Below are positions 1-10,200 of a stretch of DNA of 64,000 nt, one piece after another (position 1 is the first letter of the stretch; each line of letters starts with the position of its first letter). This stretch comes from Martelella mediterranea DSM 17316 (lineage in GTDB: Bacteria > Pseudomonadota > Alphaproteobacteria > Rhizobiales > Rhizobiaceae), in NCBI RefSeq assembly GCF_002043005.1, contig NZ_CP020330.1:4482001-4546000 (forward strand), read 5' to 3'. Below the pieces are notes generated by a model that was not told where the DNA came from, did no database searches, and saw only the letters and a program-made list of their open reading frames with translations. The translations under genes were made by a program, and so were the position numbers.

Positions 1-651
1 TTTGCCGCTCCCGAGAATCTGTTTGGTATTGGCCTTGGTGATGATCTCGATGCCGCGATCGTCGAGCGCCTTTTCCAGCAGGTAGGCGGCTGCCGGATCG
101 AGCTGGCGCTCCATGATCGTGTCCATCAGGTGCAGCACAGTGACGCTCATGCCGCGCTGCTTCAGCCCGTAGGCCGCTTCAAGCCCCAGAAGCCCGCCGC
201 CGATGACGACCGCATGGCCCTGCCCTTCGGCGATCTTCAGCATCCGGTCAACGTCATCCAGATCGCGATAGGCCAGCACGCCCGGCAGATCGTGGCCCGG
301 CACGGGGATGATGAAGGGCGAGGAACCGGTGGCGATCACCAGCCGGTCATAAGAGGCCGTTACGCCGTTTTCGGCGGTGACGGCCTTCGCCTCCCGGTCG
401 ATCTTCGCAACCTTCGCGCCGCGATGCAGCGTCACGCCGTGTTCCTCGTACCAGTCATCGCCATGGATGATGATGTCTTCATAGGTCTTTTCGCCCGAGA
501 GCACGGGCGACAGCATGATGCGGTCGTAGTTCACCCGGGGTTCGGCGTTGAAGATGGTGACGTCATAGAGGCCGGGGGCGCGCTCGAACAGCTCTTCGAG
601 CATGCGCCCGGGCGCCATGCCGTTTCCGATGATGACAAGTTTCTGGGCCAT
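1..651 (-). CDS. nirB: Assimilatory nitrite reductase large subunit, N-terminal part (runs off left edge)
   Basis: The visible 217 residues are the N-terminal FAD/NAD(P)H-binding half of NirB, which passes electrons to siroheme for reduction of nitrite to ammonium in the cytoplasm. The protein begins MAQKLVIIGNGMAPGR, an FAD-binding Rossmann motif, and a second dinucleotide motif, VVIGGGLLGLEAA, lies near residue 170. YDRIMLSPVLSGE is typical of the NirB/rubredoxin-reductase fold. The 3' part with the Fe-S and siroheme domains is outside the window. The start follows the nrtCD stop by 5 bp, so the gene is probably the next cistron of the nitrate-uptake operon. The family is clear; the symbol rests on this operon context. 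Confidence 0.9.
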   Translation of the reverse strand, partial: MAQKLVIIGNGMAPGRMLEELFERAPGLYDVTIFNAEPRVNYDRIMLSPVLSGEKTYEDIIIHGDDWYEEHGVTLHRGAKVAKIDREAKAVTAENGVTASYDRLVIATGSSPFIIPVPGHDLPGVLAYRDLDDVDRMLKIAEGQGHAVVIGGGLLGLEAAYGLKQRGMSVTVLHLMDTIMERQLDPAAAYLLEKALDDRGIEIITKANTKQILGSGK

Positions 652-656
652 GATGT

Positions 657-2420
657 CTACTCCGCTGCGACGCGTTTGTTGCAGGTCTGCCGGCTGATGC
701 GCTGGTCGCGCTTCTGCCTGATGGCGGCAAGCTGTTCCTCGGCGGGCGAGGCCCCGCCTTCATAGGCTTCGAGAAATTCCAGCAGTTCTTCGCGGTAGGC
801 GTAATAATCCGGGTGGTCGAGCAGCGCTTTCCGAGAGCGCGGGCGCGGCAGGTCGACCTCCATGATATTGCCGATGCGGGCATTCGGCCCGTTCGACATC
901 ATCACCACCCGGTCGGCCAAGAGAATTGCCTCATCGACATCATGGGTCACGCAGATGGCGGTGACCTTGGTGCGCGACCAGACTTCCATCAGCACCTCCT
1001 GCAGCTCCCAGCGGGTCAGGCTGTCGAGCATGCCGAATGGCTCGTCGAGCAGCAGCAGCTTAGGCGACAGCGCGAAGGCGCGGGCAATGCCGACGCGTTG
1101 CTTCATGCCGTTCGACATGTCGGCCGCCGCACGGTTCATCGCATCGCCAAGACCGACGCGCTCGAGATAGTATCCGACGACATCGCGACGTTCGGCGGGG
1201 CTTGCCTTGGGATAGACCCGGTCAACGCCGAGCGCGACATTCTCGCGGGCCGTCAGCCAAGGCATCAGCGAGGGGGCCTGAAACACCACGGCACGATCCG
1301 GCCCGGCGCCGGAGATCTCGCGGCCATCGAGAATAATGCCCCCGGCATTGATCGGGTTCAGCCCCGCCGCCATCGACAGCACAGTCGACTTTCCGCAGCC
1401 GGAGTGGCCGATGATGGAAATGAACTCGCCCTTCTTCATCTTCAGGTCGAAGCCCTCGACGACGGTCAGCGGCCCCTTGGGCGTCGGATAGATCTTGGTG
1501 ACGTTGGAGAATTCCACATAGCCGCTCTCGATGGGCGACTGCGCCTTTTCGCGATAGGCCGCCGGCAGCGGCTTCGAGGTCGATTTGAGCGAAATCGGAA
1601 CGACATTGGGTAGCGTTTCCACCCGCGCGGTTTCAGGCTTGGCGCTAACGCCGACATCCATCAGATATTCGGTGACAGCCGAGCGTAGCCGGATGAAATC
1701 CGGGTCGGAATTCATCGCCGCGCGCTCGCGCGGCCGGGCAATGTTCACATCGAAGGAGGGACCGAAAGTGGCGTTGGGGCCGGGCGTCAGCGGCACGATC
1801 CGGTCTGCCAGAAGAATGGCCTCGTCGACATCATTGGTGACGAGAATGATGGTCTTCTTCTCTTTCTGCGAGATATCGGCGAGCTCGTCCTGCAGCTTGG
1901 CGCGGGTCAGCGCATCAAGTGCGGACAGCGGCTCGTCGAGCAGCAGCAGGTCCGGCTGCATGGCGAGCGCACGGGCGACCGAAACGCGCTGGCGCATACC
2001 GCCCGACAGTTCCGACGGCTTGCGGTCGCGGGCGTGTTTCAGGCCCACCATCGCCACATACCAGTCGACGAGTGCGGCCCGCTCCTTCGCCGGCTTTTGC
2101 CTATGCACGGCGTCGACGGCAAGTCGCACATTGGCCTCCACCGAAAGCCAGGGCATCAGCGCATAATTCTGGAACACGATGCCGCGCTTCGGCGACGGGC
2201 CTTCGACCGGTACGCCACGAAACAGGATTTCGCCGCTGTCCGGCTTATCGAGACCGGCGAGCATCGACATCAGCGTCGACTTGCCCGCGCCGGAAAAGCC
2301 GAGGATCGCGATGAATTCGCCCTCTTTGACATCGAGCGAGATGTCGGCGAGGACGTCATGGCGCTTCAGGCCTTCGCCGAAACCCTTGTTGACATCCTTG
2401 AGCTGAAGAATGGTCGACAT
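657..2420 (-). CDS. nrtCD: Nitrate/nitrite ABC importer, fused double ATPase (NrtC-NrtD-like)
   Basis: This single 587-residue chain holds two ABC ATPase domains that energise nitrate import. Domain 1 has Walker [10 protein letters not shown] (41-49), signature LSGGM (138-142), Walker B LLLLDEP (158-164), and Asn196 where the switch His is normally found (VTNDVDE). Domain 2 has Walker [10 protein letters not shown] (338-346), signature MSNGM (435-439), Walker B at 455-461 and an intact switch His493. A linker of about 60 residues joins them. Most bacteria encode the two subunits separately. The pattern predicts one canonical and one degenerate ATP site. ATG 2420 was chosen over ATG 2423 because it lies 5 nt, rather than 2 nt, from GGAGG. 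It is downstream of nrtB in the same operon. Confidence 0.9.
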   Translation of the reverse strand: MSTILQLKDVNKGFGEGLKRHDVLADISLDVKEGEFIAILGFSGAGKSTLMSMLAGLDKPDSGEILFRGVPVEGPSPKRGIVFQNYALMPWLSVEANVRLAVDAVHRQKPAKERAALVDWYVAMVGLKHARDRKPSELSGGMRQRVSVARALAMQPDLLLLDEPLSALDALTRAKLQDELADISQKEKKTIILVTNDVDEAILLADRIVPLTPGPNATFGPSFDVNIARPRERAAMNSDPDFIRLRSAVTEYLMDVGVSAKPETARVETLPNVVPISLKSTSKPLPAAYREKAQSPIESGYVEFSNVTKIYPTPKGPLTVVEGFDLKMKKGEFISIIGHSGCGKSTVLSMAAGLNPINAGGIILDGREISGAGPDRAVVFQAPSLMPWLTARENVALGVDRVYPKASPAERRDVVGYYLERVGLGDAMNRAAADMSNGMKQRVGIARAFALSPKLLLLDEPFGMLDSLTRWELQEVLMEVWSRTKVTAICVTHDVDEAILLADRVVMMSNGPNARIGNIMEVDLPRPRSRKALLDHPDYYAYREELLEFLEAYEGGASPAEEQLAAIRQKRDQRISRQTCNKRVAAE

Positions 2421-2430
2421 CATGCCCTCC

Positions 2431-3507
2431 TTAGCGGTTCGCCGAATAGGTGAAGGCGGTCTGCAGCGCGAACATCACCCGGTCGAGGAAGAAGCCGATC
2501 AGGCCGATGGTGATCACCGCGACGATGATGCGGGCAAGCGAATCCGAGGAGCCGTTCTGGAACTCGTCCCAGACGAATTTGCCGAGGCCGGGGTTCTGAG
2601 CCAGCATTTCCGCGGCGATCAGCACCATCCAGCCCACACCGAGCGAAAGCCGCATGCCGGTGAAAATCAGCGGCAGCGAGGACGGCAGCACCAGCTTGCG
2701 GATCGTGGTCCAGGTGGAAAGCTGCAGCACCTTGCCGACATTGACGAGATCGCGGTCGATCGAGGCAACGCCAAGGGCCGTGTTGATGATCGTCGGCCAG
2801 ATGGAACAGAGCGTCACCGTGATCGCCGAGATCACCATCGACTTCGGCAGAAGGTCGTTCTGGCTTTCGTAAAGCGCGGCCACCACCATGGTCACGATCG
2901 GCAACCAGGCGAGCGGCGAGACCGGCTTGAACAGCTGGATCAGCGGATTGATCGCGCCCTCGAAGGTCTTCGACAACCCGCAGGCGATGCCCACCGGAAC
3001 GGCAATCACCGTGCCGATGAAGAAACCGAGCGCGACCGTCAGCAGCGAGGTCCAGATCTGGTCGAAATAGGTCGGCTTGCCGGTATAGGGCCGCACCTTC
3101 ACCCGGTCGGCATAGCCTTCGGCGATCAACATCTGGTTGCGCTCATCCTGCCGGGCGTAAAATTCCTCGGCCTTCTGCCGTTCGGCGAAATGATCGTCCA
3201 TCAGCACCTCGGCCTGCTGGAACACCGCCGCCGGGCCGGGGATCGCGCCGAGCGAGGTATGGACCTTCGGCGCCAGGAATGCCCAGGCCGCCAGAAAAGC
3301 GAGGATGCCGATCAGAGGAACGAGCAGCATCTGTTTCAAATCCGCCCATTGCTCGGACGGGGTATCGCCGGCGGCCAGCTTCATAAGCGGCACGACGAAG
3401 CCGAGGCCGAAGGGCGCGAGCACCTTGCCCGCCCGGTTGATCCGGGCGATGCGCCGTTCACGGCGGACGGCGATTTCGGGGTCCATCATTTCTGTGGCAA
3501 TGGTCAT
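2431..3507 (-). CDS. nrtB: Nitrate ABC transporter permease
   Basis: This is the 358-residue inner-membrane channel subunit of the nitrate importer. An N-terminal membrane segment (about 60-80) is followed by a hydrophilic stretch of about 75 residues. A BPD_transp_1 core runs from about residue 155, with repeated transmembrane helices and the EAA-loop-like segment [19 protein letters not shown] that contacts the ATPases. The closest recognisable families are NrtB/SsuC/TauC permeases. It sits between nrtA and the fused ATPase gene, so nitrate or nitrite is the likely substrate. The hydrophilic insert after the first membrane segment makes it longer than minimal SsuC-type permeases of about 260 residues. 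Confidence 0.9.
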   Translation of the reverse strand: MTIATEMMDPEIAVRRERRIARINRAGKVLAPFGLGFVVPLMKLAAGDTPSEQWADLKQMLLVPLIGILAFLAAWAFLAPKVHTSLGAIPGPAAVFQQAEVLMDDHFAERQKAEEFYARQDERNQMLIAEGYADRVKVRPYTGKPTYFDQIWTSLLTVALGFFIGTVIAVPVGIACGLSKTFEGAINPLIQLFKPVSPLAWLPIVTMVVAALYESQNDLLPKSMVISAITVTLCSIWPTIINTALGVASIDRDLVNVGKVLQLSTWTTIRKLVLPSSLPLIFTGMRLSLGVGWMVLIAAEMLAQNPGLGKFVWDEFQNGSSDSLARIIVAVITIGLIGFFLDRVMFALQTAFTYSANR

Positions 3508-3548
3508 AACGTCTGAGCCTTTCCTGTCCGTGCTGGTGTCAATCGCGC

Positions 3549-4922
3549 TCAGCGTCCGGCAATCTTGTTGCCGTCGATCACTTCATCGCCCTTCAGGCCG
3601 ATGGGGAAGCTTTCGAGATAGGCGTTCGGATGGCGGCCGTCATAGGTCACGCCGTCGATGAACTCGTTTGTCGCGGGCTTGTAGCCGTCGGTGTCGAACG
3701 GGAAATCCGCTTCGGTGGCGTGGCCTTCGTCGATCAGCTGACGGGCGGCCTCCAGATAGATATCCGGCAGATAGACCGAGCGGGCGACCTCGTCATACCA
3801 GCCGTCTTCCTGCGGCTCGGCGATCTGGCCCCAGCGGCGCATCTGGGTGAGATACCAGACGGCATCGGAATAATAGGGATAAGTGGCGTAGTGGCGGAAG
3901 AAGACATTGAAGTCCGCAGCCGGACGCGTGTCGCCCTTCTCATACTCAAACGTGCCGGTCATCGAGTTGGCGATCACCTCGGCATCGGCCCCGACATATT
4001 CCGGCCGCGACAGGATCTCGACGGCCTCCTCGCGATTGGCATTGTCGTTCTCGTCCAGCCACATGGCCGCGCGGATCAGCGCCTTGGTCAGCCCCAGCGT
4101 CGTCTGCGGGTATTTCTGCGTGAATTCCTCGGTCAGGCCGAAGACCTTTTCCGGGTTGTTCTTCCAGATATCGTAGTCGGTGACGACCGGTACGCCGATG
4201 CCCTTGAACACGGCCGCCTGGTTCCAGGGTTCGCCGACGCAGTAACCGTCGATCGTTCCGGCTTCCATCGTCGCCGGCATCTGCGGCGGCGGGGTGACGG
4301 AGAGCAGAGCATCGGCCTGAATCTGGCCGGAGATATCGCCGGGCGAATAATAGCCGGGATTGATGCCGCCGGCCGCCAGCCAGTAGCGCAGCTCGTAATT
4401 ATGGGTGGAGACCGGGAAGACCATGCCCATCTTGAACGGTTTGCCCTCGGCCTTGTAGGCCTCGACAACCGGCTTCAGCGCATCGGCCTTGATCGGATGT
4501 TCGGGCTTGCCATCCGGGCCGACAGGAATATTTTCCTTCATCCGGTCCCAGACCGCGTTCGACACCGTGATCGCATTGCCGTTGAGGTCCATCGAGAACG
4601 GGGTGACGATATGCGCCTCGGTGCCATAGCCGATGGTGGCCGCCAGCGGCTGGCCGGCCAGCATGTGGGCACCGTCCAGTTCGCCGGTGATCACCCGGTC
4701 GAGCAGCACCTTCCAGTTCGCCTGCGCCTCGAGCGTGACATAAAGCCCCTCATCCTCGAAGAAATGCATCTCCTTGGCGATCGCCAGCGGCGCCATGTCG
4801 GTCAGCTTGATGAAGCCGATGGTCAGTTCGTCCTTTTCCGGAAACAGCATTTCGGCATGGGCGGCCGTGACCGCGAAGGTCAGCGAACAGAGCATGGTGG
4901 CAGAGCAAAGGAAATGGCGCAT
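3549..4922 (-). CDS. nrtA: Nitrate ABC transporter periplasmic substrate-binding protein
   Basis: NrtA captures nitrate in the periplasm. Residues 1-23 form a Sec signal peptide ending TAAHA. The mature protein has the NrtA/CmpA fold, with segments such as [51 protein letters not shown] and [10 protein letters not shown], the last being characteristic of nitrate and bicarbonate binding proteins. Its length of 457 residues is normal for the family. The same motifs recur in the signal-less NasS encoded upstream. The start has GGAG 8 nt upstream. The 480-bp leader contains a predicted terminator about 30 nt before the ATG, so expression is probably set by antitermination. Confidence 0.93.
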   Translation of the reverse strand: MRHFLCSATMLCSLTFAVTAAHAEMLFPEKDELTIGFIKLTDMAPLAIAKEMHFFEDEGLYVTLEAQANWKVLLDRVITGELDGAHMLAGQPLAATIGYGTEAHIVTPFSMDLNGNAITVSNAVWDRMKENIPVGPDGKPEHPIKADALKPVVEAYKAEGKPFKMGMVFPVSTHNYELRYWLAAGGINPGYYSPGDISGQIQADALLSVTPPPQMPATMEAGTIDGYCVGEPWNQAAVFKGIGVPVVTDYDIWKNNPEKVFGLTEEFTQKYPQTTLGLTKALIRAAMWLDENDNANREEAVEILSRPEYVGADAEVIANSMTGTFEYEKGDTRPAADFNVFFRHYATYPYYSDAVWYLTQMRRWGQIAEPQEDGWYDEVARSVYLPDIYLEAARQLIDEGHATEADFPFDTDGYKPATNEFIDGVTYDGRHPNAYLESFPIGLKGDEVIDGNKIAGR

Positions 4923-4951
4923 GGCGTTCTCCTGATGGATGGGGAAGATCG

Positions 4952-5014
4952 AAAAAACGAAAAAAGCCGCCTAACGGTCATCGGGCCAGTTGTGGCGCGA
5001 ATGCGTTGGCGGCG
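4952..5014 (-). terminator. Intrinsic terminator in the nrtA leader (attenuator)
   Basis: On the minus strand the arms GCCGCCAAC (5013-5005) and GTTAGGCGGC (4975-4966) pair with one bulged base. They are followed by TTTTTTCGTTTTTT (4965-4952). The structure ends about 30 nt before the nrtA ATG, so it would stop transcription before the gene unless blocked. It lies 7 nt downstream of the hairpin at 5021-5040. The same order is found ahead of nasA, which supports a shared antitermination mechanism. Confidence 0.75.
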
Positions 5015-5020
5015 TTGCCT

Positions 5021-5040
5021 GGCACCCTCCATTGGGCGCC
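5021..5040 (-). promoter_or_regulatory. ANTAR-type RNA hairpin (candidate NasT binding site) in the nrtA leader
   Basis: The transcript reads GGCGCCC-AAUGGA-GGGUGCC: a 7-bp stem with one G-U pair and a hexanucleotide loop with A at position 1 and G at position 4. Those loop bases are the known consensus for RNA bound by ANTAR domains. NasT, encoded just upstream, has such a domain. A weaker partner hairpin may be GGAGAC-AUUGUGU-GUUUCC at 5058-5076 (7-nt loop, also starting AUUG), giving the tandem arrangement expected for ANTAR targets. Function is inferred from structure and context. Confidence 0.65.
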
Positions 5041-5100
5041 GAATTCTTGAGACTTATGGAAACACACAATGTCTCCTCATACAAGCGGCATCGGCGGATT

Positions 5101-5149
5101 TTTGCATAAAAAATATATGAATCGAAATTCGGATTAAAATTTATGCAAA
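5101..5149. promoter_or_regulatory. AT-rich promoter region with perfect 10-bp inverted repeat upstream of the nrtA leader
   Basis: TTTGCATAAA (5101-5110) and TTTATGCAAA (5140-5149) are exact inverted repeats separated by 29 bp of very AT-rich DNA in an otherwise GC-rich region. The segment lies just upstream of the attenuator structures, where an nrtA promoter would be expected. No sigma-54 element with the proper GG-N10-GC spacing was found. It may be a regulator binding site; the protein that binds it is unknown. Confidence 0.4.
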
Positions 5150-5216
5150 TGCACCCAGGAAGCGCACAAAATACGGGCTTGGCTCCGCTTGTTGACAGAC
5201 CTATCCCTTCTACGGA

Positions 5217-5370
5217 CGTCATCCTCGGGCTTGTCCCGAGGATCTAACCACAGTACCGCACGAGCGGCGTTGGCGTTTCGTAATGGACTGTATTCAAACA
5301 GACTTTTCATCCGACACGCCTGTCGCGTTGAGACGTGCTTAGATGCTCGGGACAGGCCCGAGCATGACGG
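5217..5370. repeat. Palindromic intergenic repeat with hairpin ends
   Basis: The two ends, GTCATCCTCGGGCTTGTCCC (from 5219) and the inverted copy finishing GGGACAGGCCCGAGCATGAC (to 5368), are near-complementary, about 24 of 28 positions. Each end also folds on itself (CTCGGGC/CCCGAG). About 90 bp of unrelated sequence separates them. Related ends occur at 45351-45375 and 51771-51849. The form resembles short mobile palindromic elements common between genes in Rhizobiales. It lies between nasS and the nrtA promoter region. Confidence 0.6.
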
Positions 5371-5403
5371 AGGTGGCTGGCGCGGGCTTTGTCAGCAGTC
5401 TGC

Positions 5404-6624
5404 TCAGACAGCCCCCTTCTGCTGTTCGATATAAGCGCCGACCTGATCGGGATCGAAGGTCTGACCGTCGAAAAAGCCGTCGGGACCGAGGATGAGGCCG
5501 CCGGCGCTCGCCCCCACCGGCGTCGGCGCCTTGAGCGCGCCCTCCACCTTGAGGCTCGCGCCCGGCAGCGGTGTGTGCAGCGGCTGCAGCGCCTTGCGGT
5601 AGATATCCGGCCGGTAGCTCATTTTCGCGATCTCGGCGTTTTCGGCGGAGTGATCGCAAAGCCCCCAGCGCACGATCTGGCTGTAGAACCACAGCGCATG
5701 GCTCTGCCACGGGAAGGTCGCGGCCTTGGCGGATGTCAGGAAGAAATCCTCGACCGTGGTTTCCGCCTTTTCGCTGATCGCCAGCGTGCCGGAGAACAGC
5801 GGCTCGAGCATCGCCCGGTCGACATCGAGATGGCCCGGTTCGGCGAGGATCGCGGCCAGTTCCGGGTGGTTTTCCGGTTCGGCCGCCCATTGCGAGGCCC
5901 GGTAAAGGCCGCGCAGCAGCGCCGCCACGGTCTCCTCGTTGGCCTCCACGAAATCGGCGGGCAGCGCCAGCACCTTTTCCGGGCTGGAGCGCCAGATCTT
6001 CGCCTTGACGGTGACGATCCTCGCCGCGCCGCGCCGCGCGGCAATCGTGTTCCACGGTTCACCGGCGCAGTAACCGTCGATCCGCCCGGCCTCCACCGCA
6101 TCCGGCATGAAGGGCGGCGGCAGCACCACGATTTCGATATCGCGATCGGGGTCGATGCCGTTGGCCGCGAGCCAGTAGCGCAGTTCGAGATTGTGCCCGG
6201 AAAACACGTAGACGACCCCGAAGCGCAGCGGCGGCAGGCCCTCAGCTCTTCTCACCGCAATCACCCGTTTCAGCGCCGCACCCGCTTTGGCCGGGTCAAG
6301 ATCGCTCTCATCGCCCTCCGCCTCCATCGCAGCACCGAGCGCCGCCGAAACCGTCACCGCATTGCCGCCAAGCCCGAGCGCGATCGGCGCCACCAGTTTC
6401 GGTGCCAGCGGAAACAGGCCGAGATTGGCCGCGATCGGCATCGGCGCCAGCACATGGGCGGCCTGCAGGCTGCCGACCGCGAGCCGGTCGCGGATCGCGC
6501 TCCACGAGGTTTCCCGCGTGAGGCGGACCTTGAGCCCTTCCTCGATGAAAAAGCCCTTGGCCTCCGCCGCCAGAACGATGGCGCTGTCGAGAAGCGGCAC
6601 AAATCCGATTGAAAGGTCCTGCAT
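5404..6624 (-). CDS. nasS: Nitrate sensor NasS (NrtA-like, cytoplasmic)
   Basis: This 406-residue homologue of NrtA has no signal peptide: it starts directly with MQDLSIGFVPLLDSAIVLAAE. It keeps the binding-protein motifs [14 protein letters not shown] and DGYCAGEPWN. In the known NasS/NasT pair, NasS holds the antiterminator NasT inactive until it binds nitrate or nitrite in the cytoplasm. It begins 2 bp after the nasT stop and is probably co-transcribed with nasA and nasT. NasT adjacency and the missing signal peptide distinguish it from a second transport protein. The 480 bp downstream of it separate it from nrtA. Confidence 0.88.
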   Translation of the reverse strand: MQDLSIGFVPLLDSAIVLAAEAKGFFIEEGLKVRLTRETSWSAIRDRLAVGSLQAAHVLAPMPIAANLGLFPLAPKLVAPIALGLGGNAVTVSAALGAAMEAEGDESDLDPAKAGAALKRVIAVRRAEGLPPLRFGVVYVFSGHNLELRYWLAANGIDPDRDIEIVVLPPPFMPDAVEAGRIDGYCAGEPWNTIAARRGAARIVTVKAKIWRSSPEKVLALPADFVEANEETVAALLRGLYRASQWAAEPENHPELAAILAEPGHLDVDRAMLEPLFSGTLAISEKAETTVEDFFLTSAKAATFPWQSHALWFYSQIVRWGLCDHSAENAEIAKMSYRPDIYRKALQPLHTPLPGASLKVEGALKAPTPVGASAGGLILGPDGFFDGQTFDPDQVGAYIEQQKGAV

Positions 6625-6626
6625 CT

Positions 6627-7217
6627 CTATCTCTCCAGCATCTCGAACGTCATGATCAGGCTTTGCGCCACATCGACAATCTTGCGGTTCTGATCCATCG
6701 CCGTGCGCCTCATGAGCGCATAGGCCTTTTCCTCATCCATGCCGCGCGATTTCATCAAAAGCGCCTTGGCGCGGTCGACCACCTTGCGGTTCTCAAGCTG
6801 GCTCTTCGCCGCCTCCAGCTCCTGCGCCATGCGCGAAAACGCGTTGAACCGCGAAATCGCCATATCGAGGATCGGCTTGACCCGCTCCTGCTTCAGCCCG
6901 TCGACGACATAGGCCGAGACCCCGGCCTCGACGGCCGCATGGATGGTTTCGGCATCGGAGCGATCGACAAACATCGCGATCGGCTTTTTTACCGTGCGCG
7001 ACAGCACGAACAGGCTTTCGAGCATGTCTCGATTGGGGTTTTCGATGTCGATCACGATCACATCGGGCGACAGGCGCTCGATCGTGCGGGCAACGCCGAC
7101 CAGTTCTTCCACCACGGTGACATTATGATGGCCGGCCTTGAGCAGGCCGTCCCGGATAATGGCGGCGCGGATCGCGTTTTCATCGATGACAAGGATCGCG
7201 AGATCACTGGTGTTCAT
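6627..7217 (-). CDS. nasT: ANTAR-domain antiterminator NasT
   Basis: The protein of 196 residues has an N-terminal response-regulator-like receiver (about 1-120, with LAILVIDEN and VIVIDIENP). A short coiled segment follows, then a C-terminal ANTAR RNA-binding domain (about 135-195) with the features NRKVVDRAKALLMKSRGMDE and EEKAYALMRRTAMDQNRKI. ANTAR proteins bind paired RNA hairpins and prevent formation of a downstream terminator. Candidate targets are the leaders of nasA (11151-11268) and nrtA (4952-5076). It lies between nasA and nasS, with 21 bp to the nasA stop, so NasT would control its own operon. Confidence 0.93.
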   Translation of the reverse strand: MNTSDLAILVIDENAIRAAIIRDGLLKAGHHNVTVVEELVGVARTIERLSPDVIVIDIENPNRDMLESLFVLSRTVKKPIAMFVDRSDAETIHAAVEAGVSAYVVDGLKQERVKPILDMAISRFNAFSRMAQELEAAKSQLENRKVVDRAKALLMKSRGMDEEKAYALMRRTAMDQNRKIVDVAQSLIMTFEMLER

Positions 7218-7238
7218 GAGGCGGCTTCCGCAAAACGG

Positions 7239-10200
7239 TCAATAGACATCGCGCATATAACGTTTTTCCCTGACGAGCGTCTTAACGTAGCCTTCGGCGG
7301 CCGCTTGCGAAAGCCCGCCATGGGTCTCGGCAATCGCCCGAAGTGCTACATCCACATCCTTCGCCATGCGGCTCGCATCGCCGCAGACATAGAAATGCGC
7401 GCCGTCCTGCAGCCACTTCCAGATTTCGCGCCCGTTTTCCGCCATGCGGTGCTGGACATAAATCTTCTCCGCCTGATCGCGCGAAAAGGCTGTGTCGAAG
7501 CGGGTCAGCAAACCGCCCTTCTGCCAGGCCTCGATTTCGTCGCGATAATAATAGCCGCTGTCGCGCGATTGCTCGCCGAAGAACAGCCAGTTCGGCCCGC
7601 CCGCGCCCGCCGCCTCCCGGTCCTGCAAAAAGGCACGGAACGGCGCAATGCCGGTGCCCGGACCGACCATGATCGCCGGGGTGTCCGGATCGGCGGGCGG
7701 GCGGAAATGCGCCTGTTTCTTCACCGAAACGCGCACCGGCTCGGCCGCCGCCCTGTCCGCCAGAAACACCGAGGCGACGCCCTTGCGGCTCTTTCCGTAA
7801 CGGGCATGGCGCAGCACCGAAACCGTCAGATGAATTTCATCCGGGCTCGCCTTCGGGCTGGAGGCGATCGAATAGAGCCGCGGCTGCAGCTTTTTCAGAT
7901 GGTCGCAGAAGTCCTGTCCGGCAACGGGTTTCGGCGCGATGGCGACAATATCGGCGATCTGCCGGCCCCAAAGCCAGTCATTGAGGGCTTTCCGGTCGGC
8001 GGCGGCAATCAGGGTATTCAGCGTTTCATGCCCGCTGACATCCGCCCACCATTTGAGGAAATCCGGATGCGACTGACCGATCTCGAAATGATCGCGCAAC
8101 GCCTCGCCGATGCCGATATCGTGGCCGTTGATGCCGGAAATCGGCGTCTCCGCCGGCAATTGCAGAGAGGTCAGGATTTCATCGACAAGTTCGGGACAAT
8201 TGCGCGGCATGATGGAAAGCGCATCGCCCGCCTCGTAATCCGCCACGCCATCGACCCGGAACCCGAACTGGCGCACCTCCTTGGCGCTGCCGGAACCGCT
8301 CAGAAGCCGGTTGACGCTGAGCCTGGCCGCAACGGTTTGCGGCGGTTTCCAACCATTGGGTCGGACGGCGCTTTCAGCCGCAACCGGTGGGCCATTCGAA
8401 GACCCGGAAAGAGCGGCCATCGCCGCTGAAACCGCGTCCCCCTCCTCGCCCGCATCCAGCGTGCGGCATGCCGCCAGACGCACGCCGCCGAGCGCTTCGA
8501 GCCGGTCATCCAGTTTCCGGCCGAAGCCGCAGAACTGGTCATAGGAACTGTCGCCCATCGCCACCACGGCGTAACGCAGCCCCTCCAGATGGGGCGCGTC
8601 ATCGCGCAAAAGCGCTGCCCAGAAATCGGCCGCATGATCGGGCGGATCGCCATCGCCGAAGGTGCTGACGATGAAGAGTACAGGGGCCTTTGTCGCAAGG
8701 TCATCCGGGGAAACCGCGTCAAGCGAACGCAACGCCGCGCGGTACCCCGCCGCGCCAAGCGCGTCGCAAAGATCGGCGGCCGCCATTTCCGCCGTTCCGG
8801 TCTGCGAGGCGAAGAATACGGAGACAGCGGGCTTTGACGGGTCCGCGTCCGGCTGCGCGCCCTTGCCTTCCGCCAACACCGGCACGGACTCGACCCTGCC
8901 CCGCGCAACCTCCGGCGCATCGGCCTCTGCCGCCGCCACGCGGGCGAGCGCAACCGCCGTCACCTTGAACTCCGGCTGGAGCGATATCGGATCGACGGCA
9001 TTGCCGGTCACAGCATTCACCGCCAGATCATCGCCGAACACATCGTTCCAGTGAAACGGCGCAAACAGCGCGCCCGGCGAAACCCGGTCGGTGACGATGG
9101 CAGGCAGTATCGCGCTGCCGTGACGCGAGGTGATCGACAGCCTGTCGTTGTCGCCGATCCCGAGCGCCGCCGCATCGGCCGGGTTGATCTCGACGAACGG
9201 CGCGGCATTGAGCTTGTTCAGCCGGGCGACCTTGCCGGTCTTGGTCATTGTGTGCCACTGGTGCTGCAGTCGGCCGGTGTTGAGAATGAACGGATAGTCG
9301 CCATCCAGCATTTCGCGCGCACCGGAGTGCAGCCGTGGCAAGAATTTCGCCCGGCCGCTTTCGGTGGCGAATTTCAATCCCGTATCAGGCGCGCGGTAGC
9401 GGATCGGATTGCGCGTGGCTTGCCCGGTCTCGGATGCCGGCCACTGGATGCTGCCTTCGCGCAGGCGCGTATGCGTAACCCCGGAAATGTCATAACCGGT
9501 CGCGGGATTGGAAAACTGCCGGATTTCCTCGAACACCTCTGCCGCGCTCTCATAGCTGAAGGCCGCCTCATAGCCCATGGCGCAGGCAACTTTCGCGATG
9601 ATCCGCCAGTCCGGCAGCGCTTCGCCCGGCGGTTTCGCGGCGGCGGCCGTCAGCGCCATGTTGCGCTCGGAATTGACCATGACGCCATCGGCCTCGAAAG
9701 ACACCGCCGCCGGCAGAAGGATATCGGCATAGGGCGTGGTTTCCGTTTCGGCATAGGCATCCTGCACCGCGACGAATTCGGCGCGTTCGAGCGCCGCCGT
9801 CACCGTCTTGCGGTTGGCGACGCTTGCCACCGGATTGGTGCAGATGATCCAGGCGGCCCTGATCTCGCCCGCCGCCATCGCCTCGAACATGGCGATGGTG
9901 CCGGTGCCCTCCTCGGTGCGGATGGTGCCGGGCGCAAGGCCCCAGCGGGTCTCGCAGAAGCGACGGTTCTCTTCGACGAGCGCCGAACGCTGTCCCGGAA
10001 GACCGGGCCCCATATAGCCCATCTCGCGCCCACCCATGGCATTCGGCTGGCCGGTCAGCGAGAAGGGACCACTGCCGGGGCGACAGATCTTGCCCGTGGC
10101 CAGATGCAGATTGCAGATGGCATTGGTGTTGAACGTGCCCTGCACCGACTGATTGAGCCCCATGGTCCAGAGCGTCATGAGTTCACCGGCTGCGAGCACC

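Noticed and set aside
130..765. Open frame on the plus strand opposite nirB and the end of nrtCD
   Set aside because: The minus strand encodes strong family motifs across the same bases, and the plus-strand product has no recognisable features.
5130..5175. Possible sigma-54 promoter (TGGGTGC then TTGCAT) before the nrtA leader
   Set aside because: The GG and GC elements are 8 bp apart, not the required 10, and the first half is TGGG instead of TGGC.
5404..6624. A second nitrate transport binding protein
   Set aside because: No signal peptide is present and the gene directly follows nasT, so the cytoplasmic sensor NasS is the better reading.
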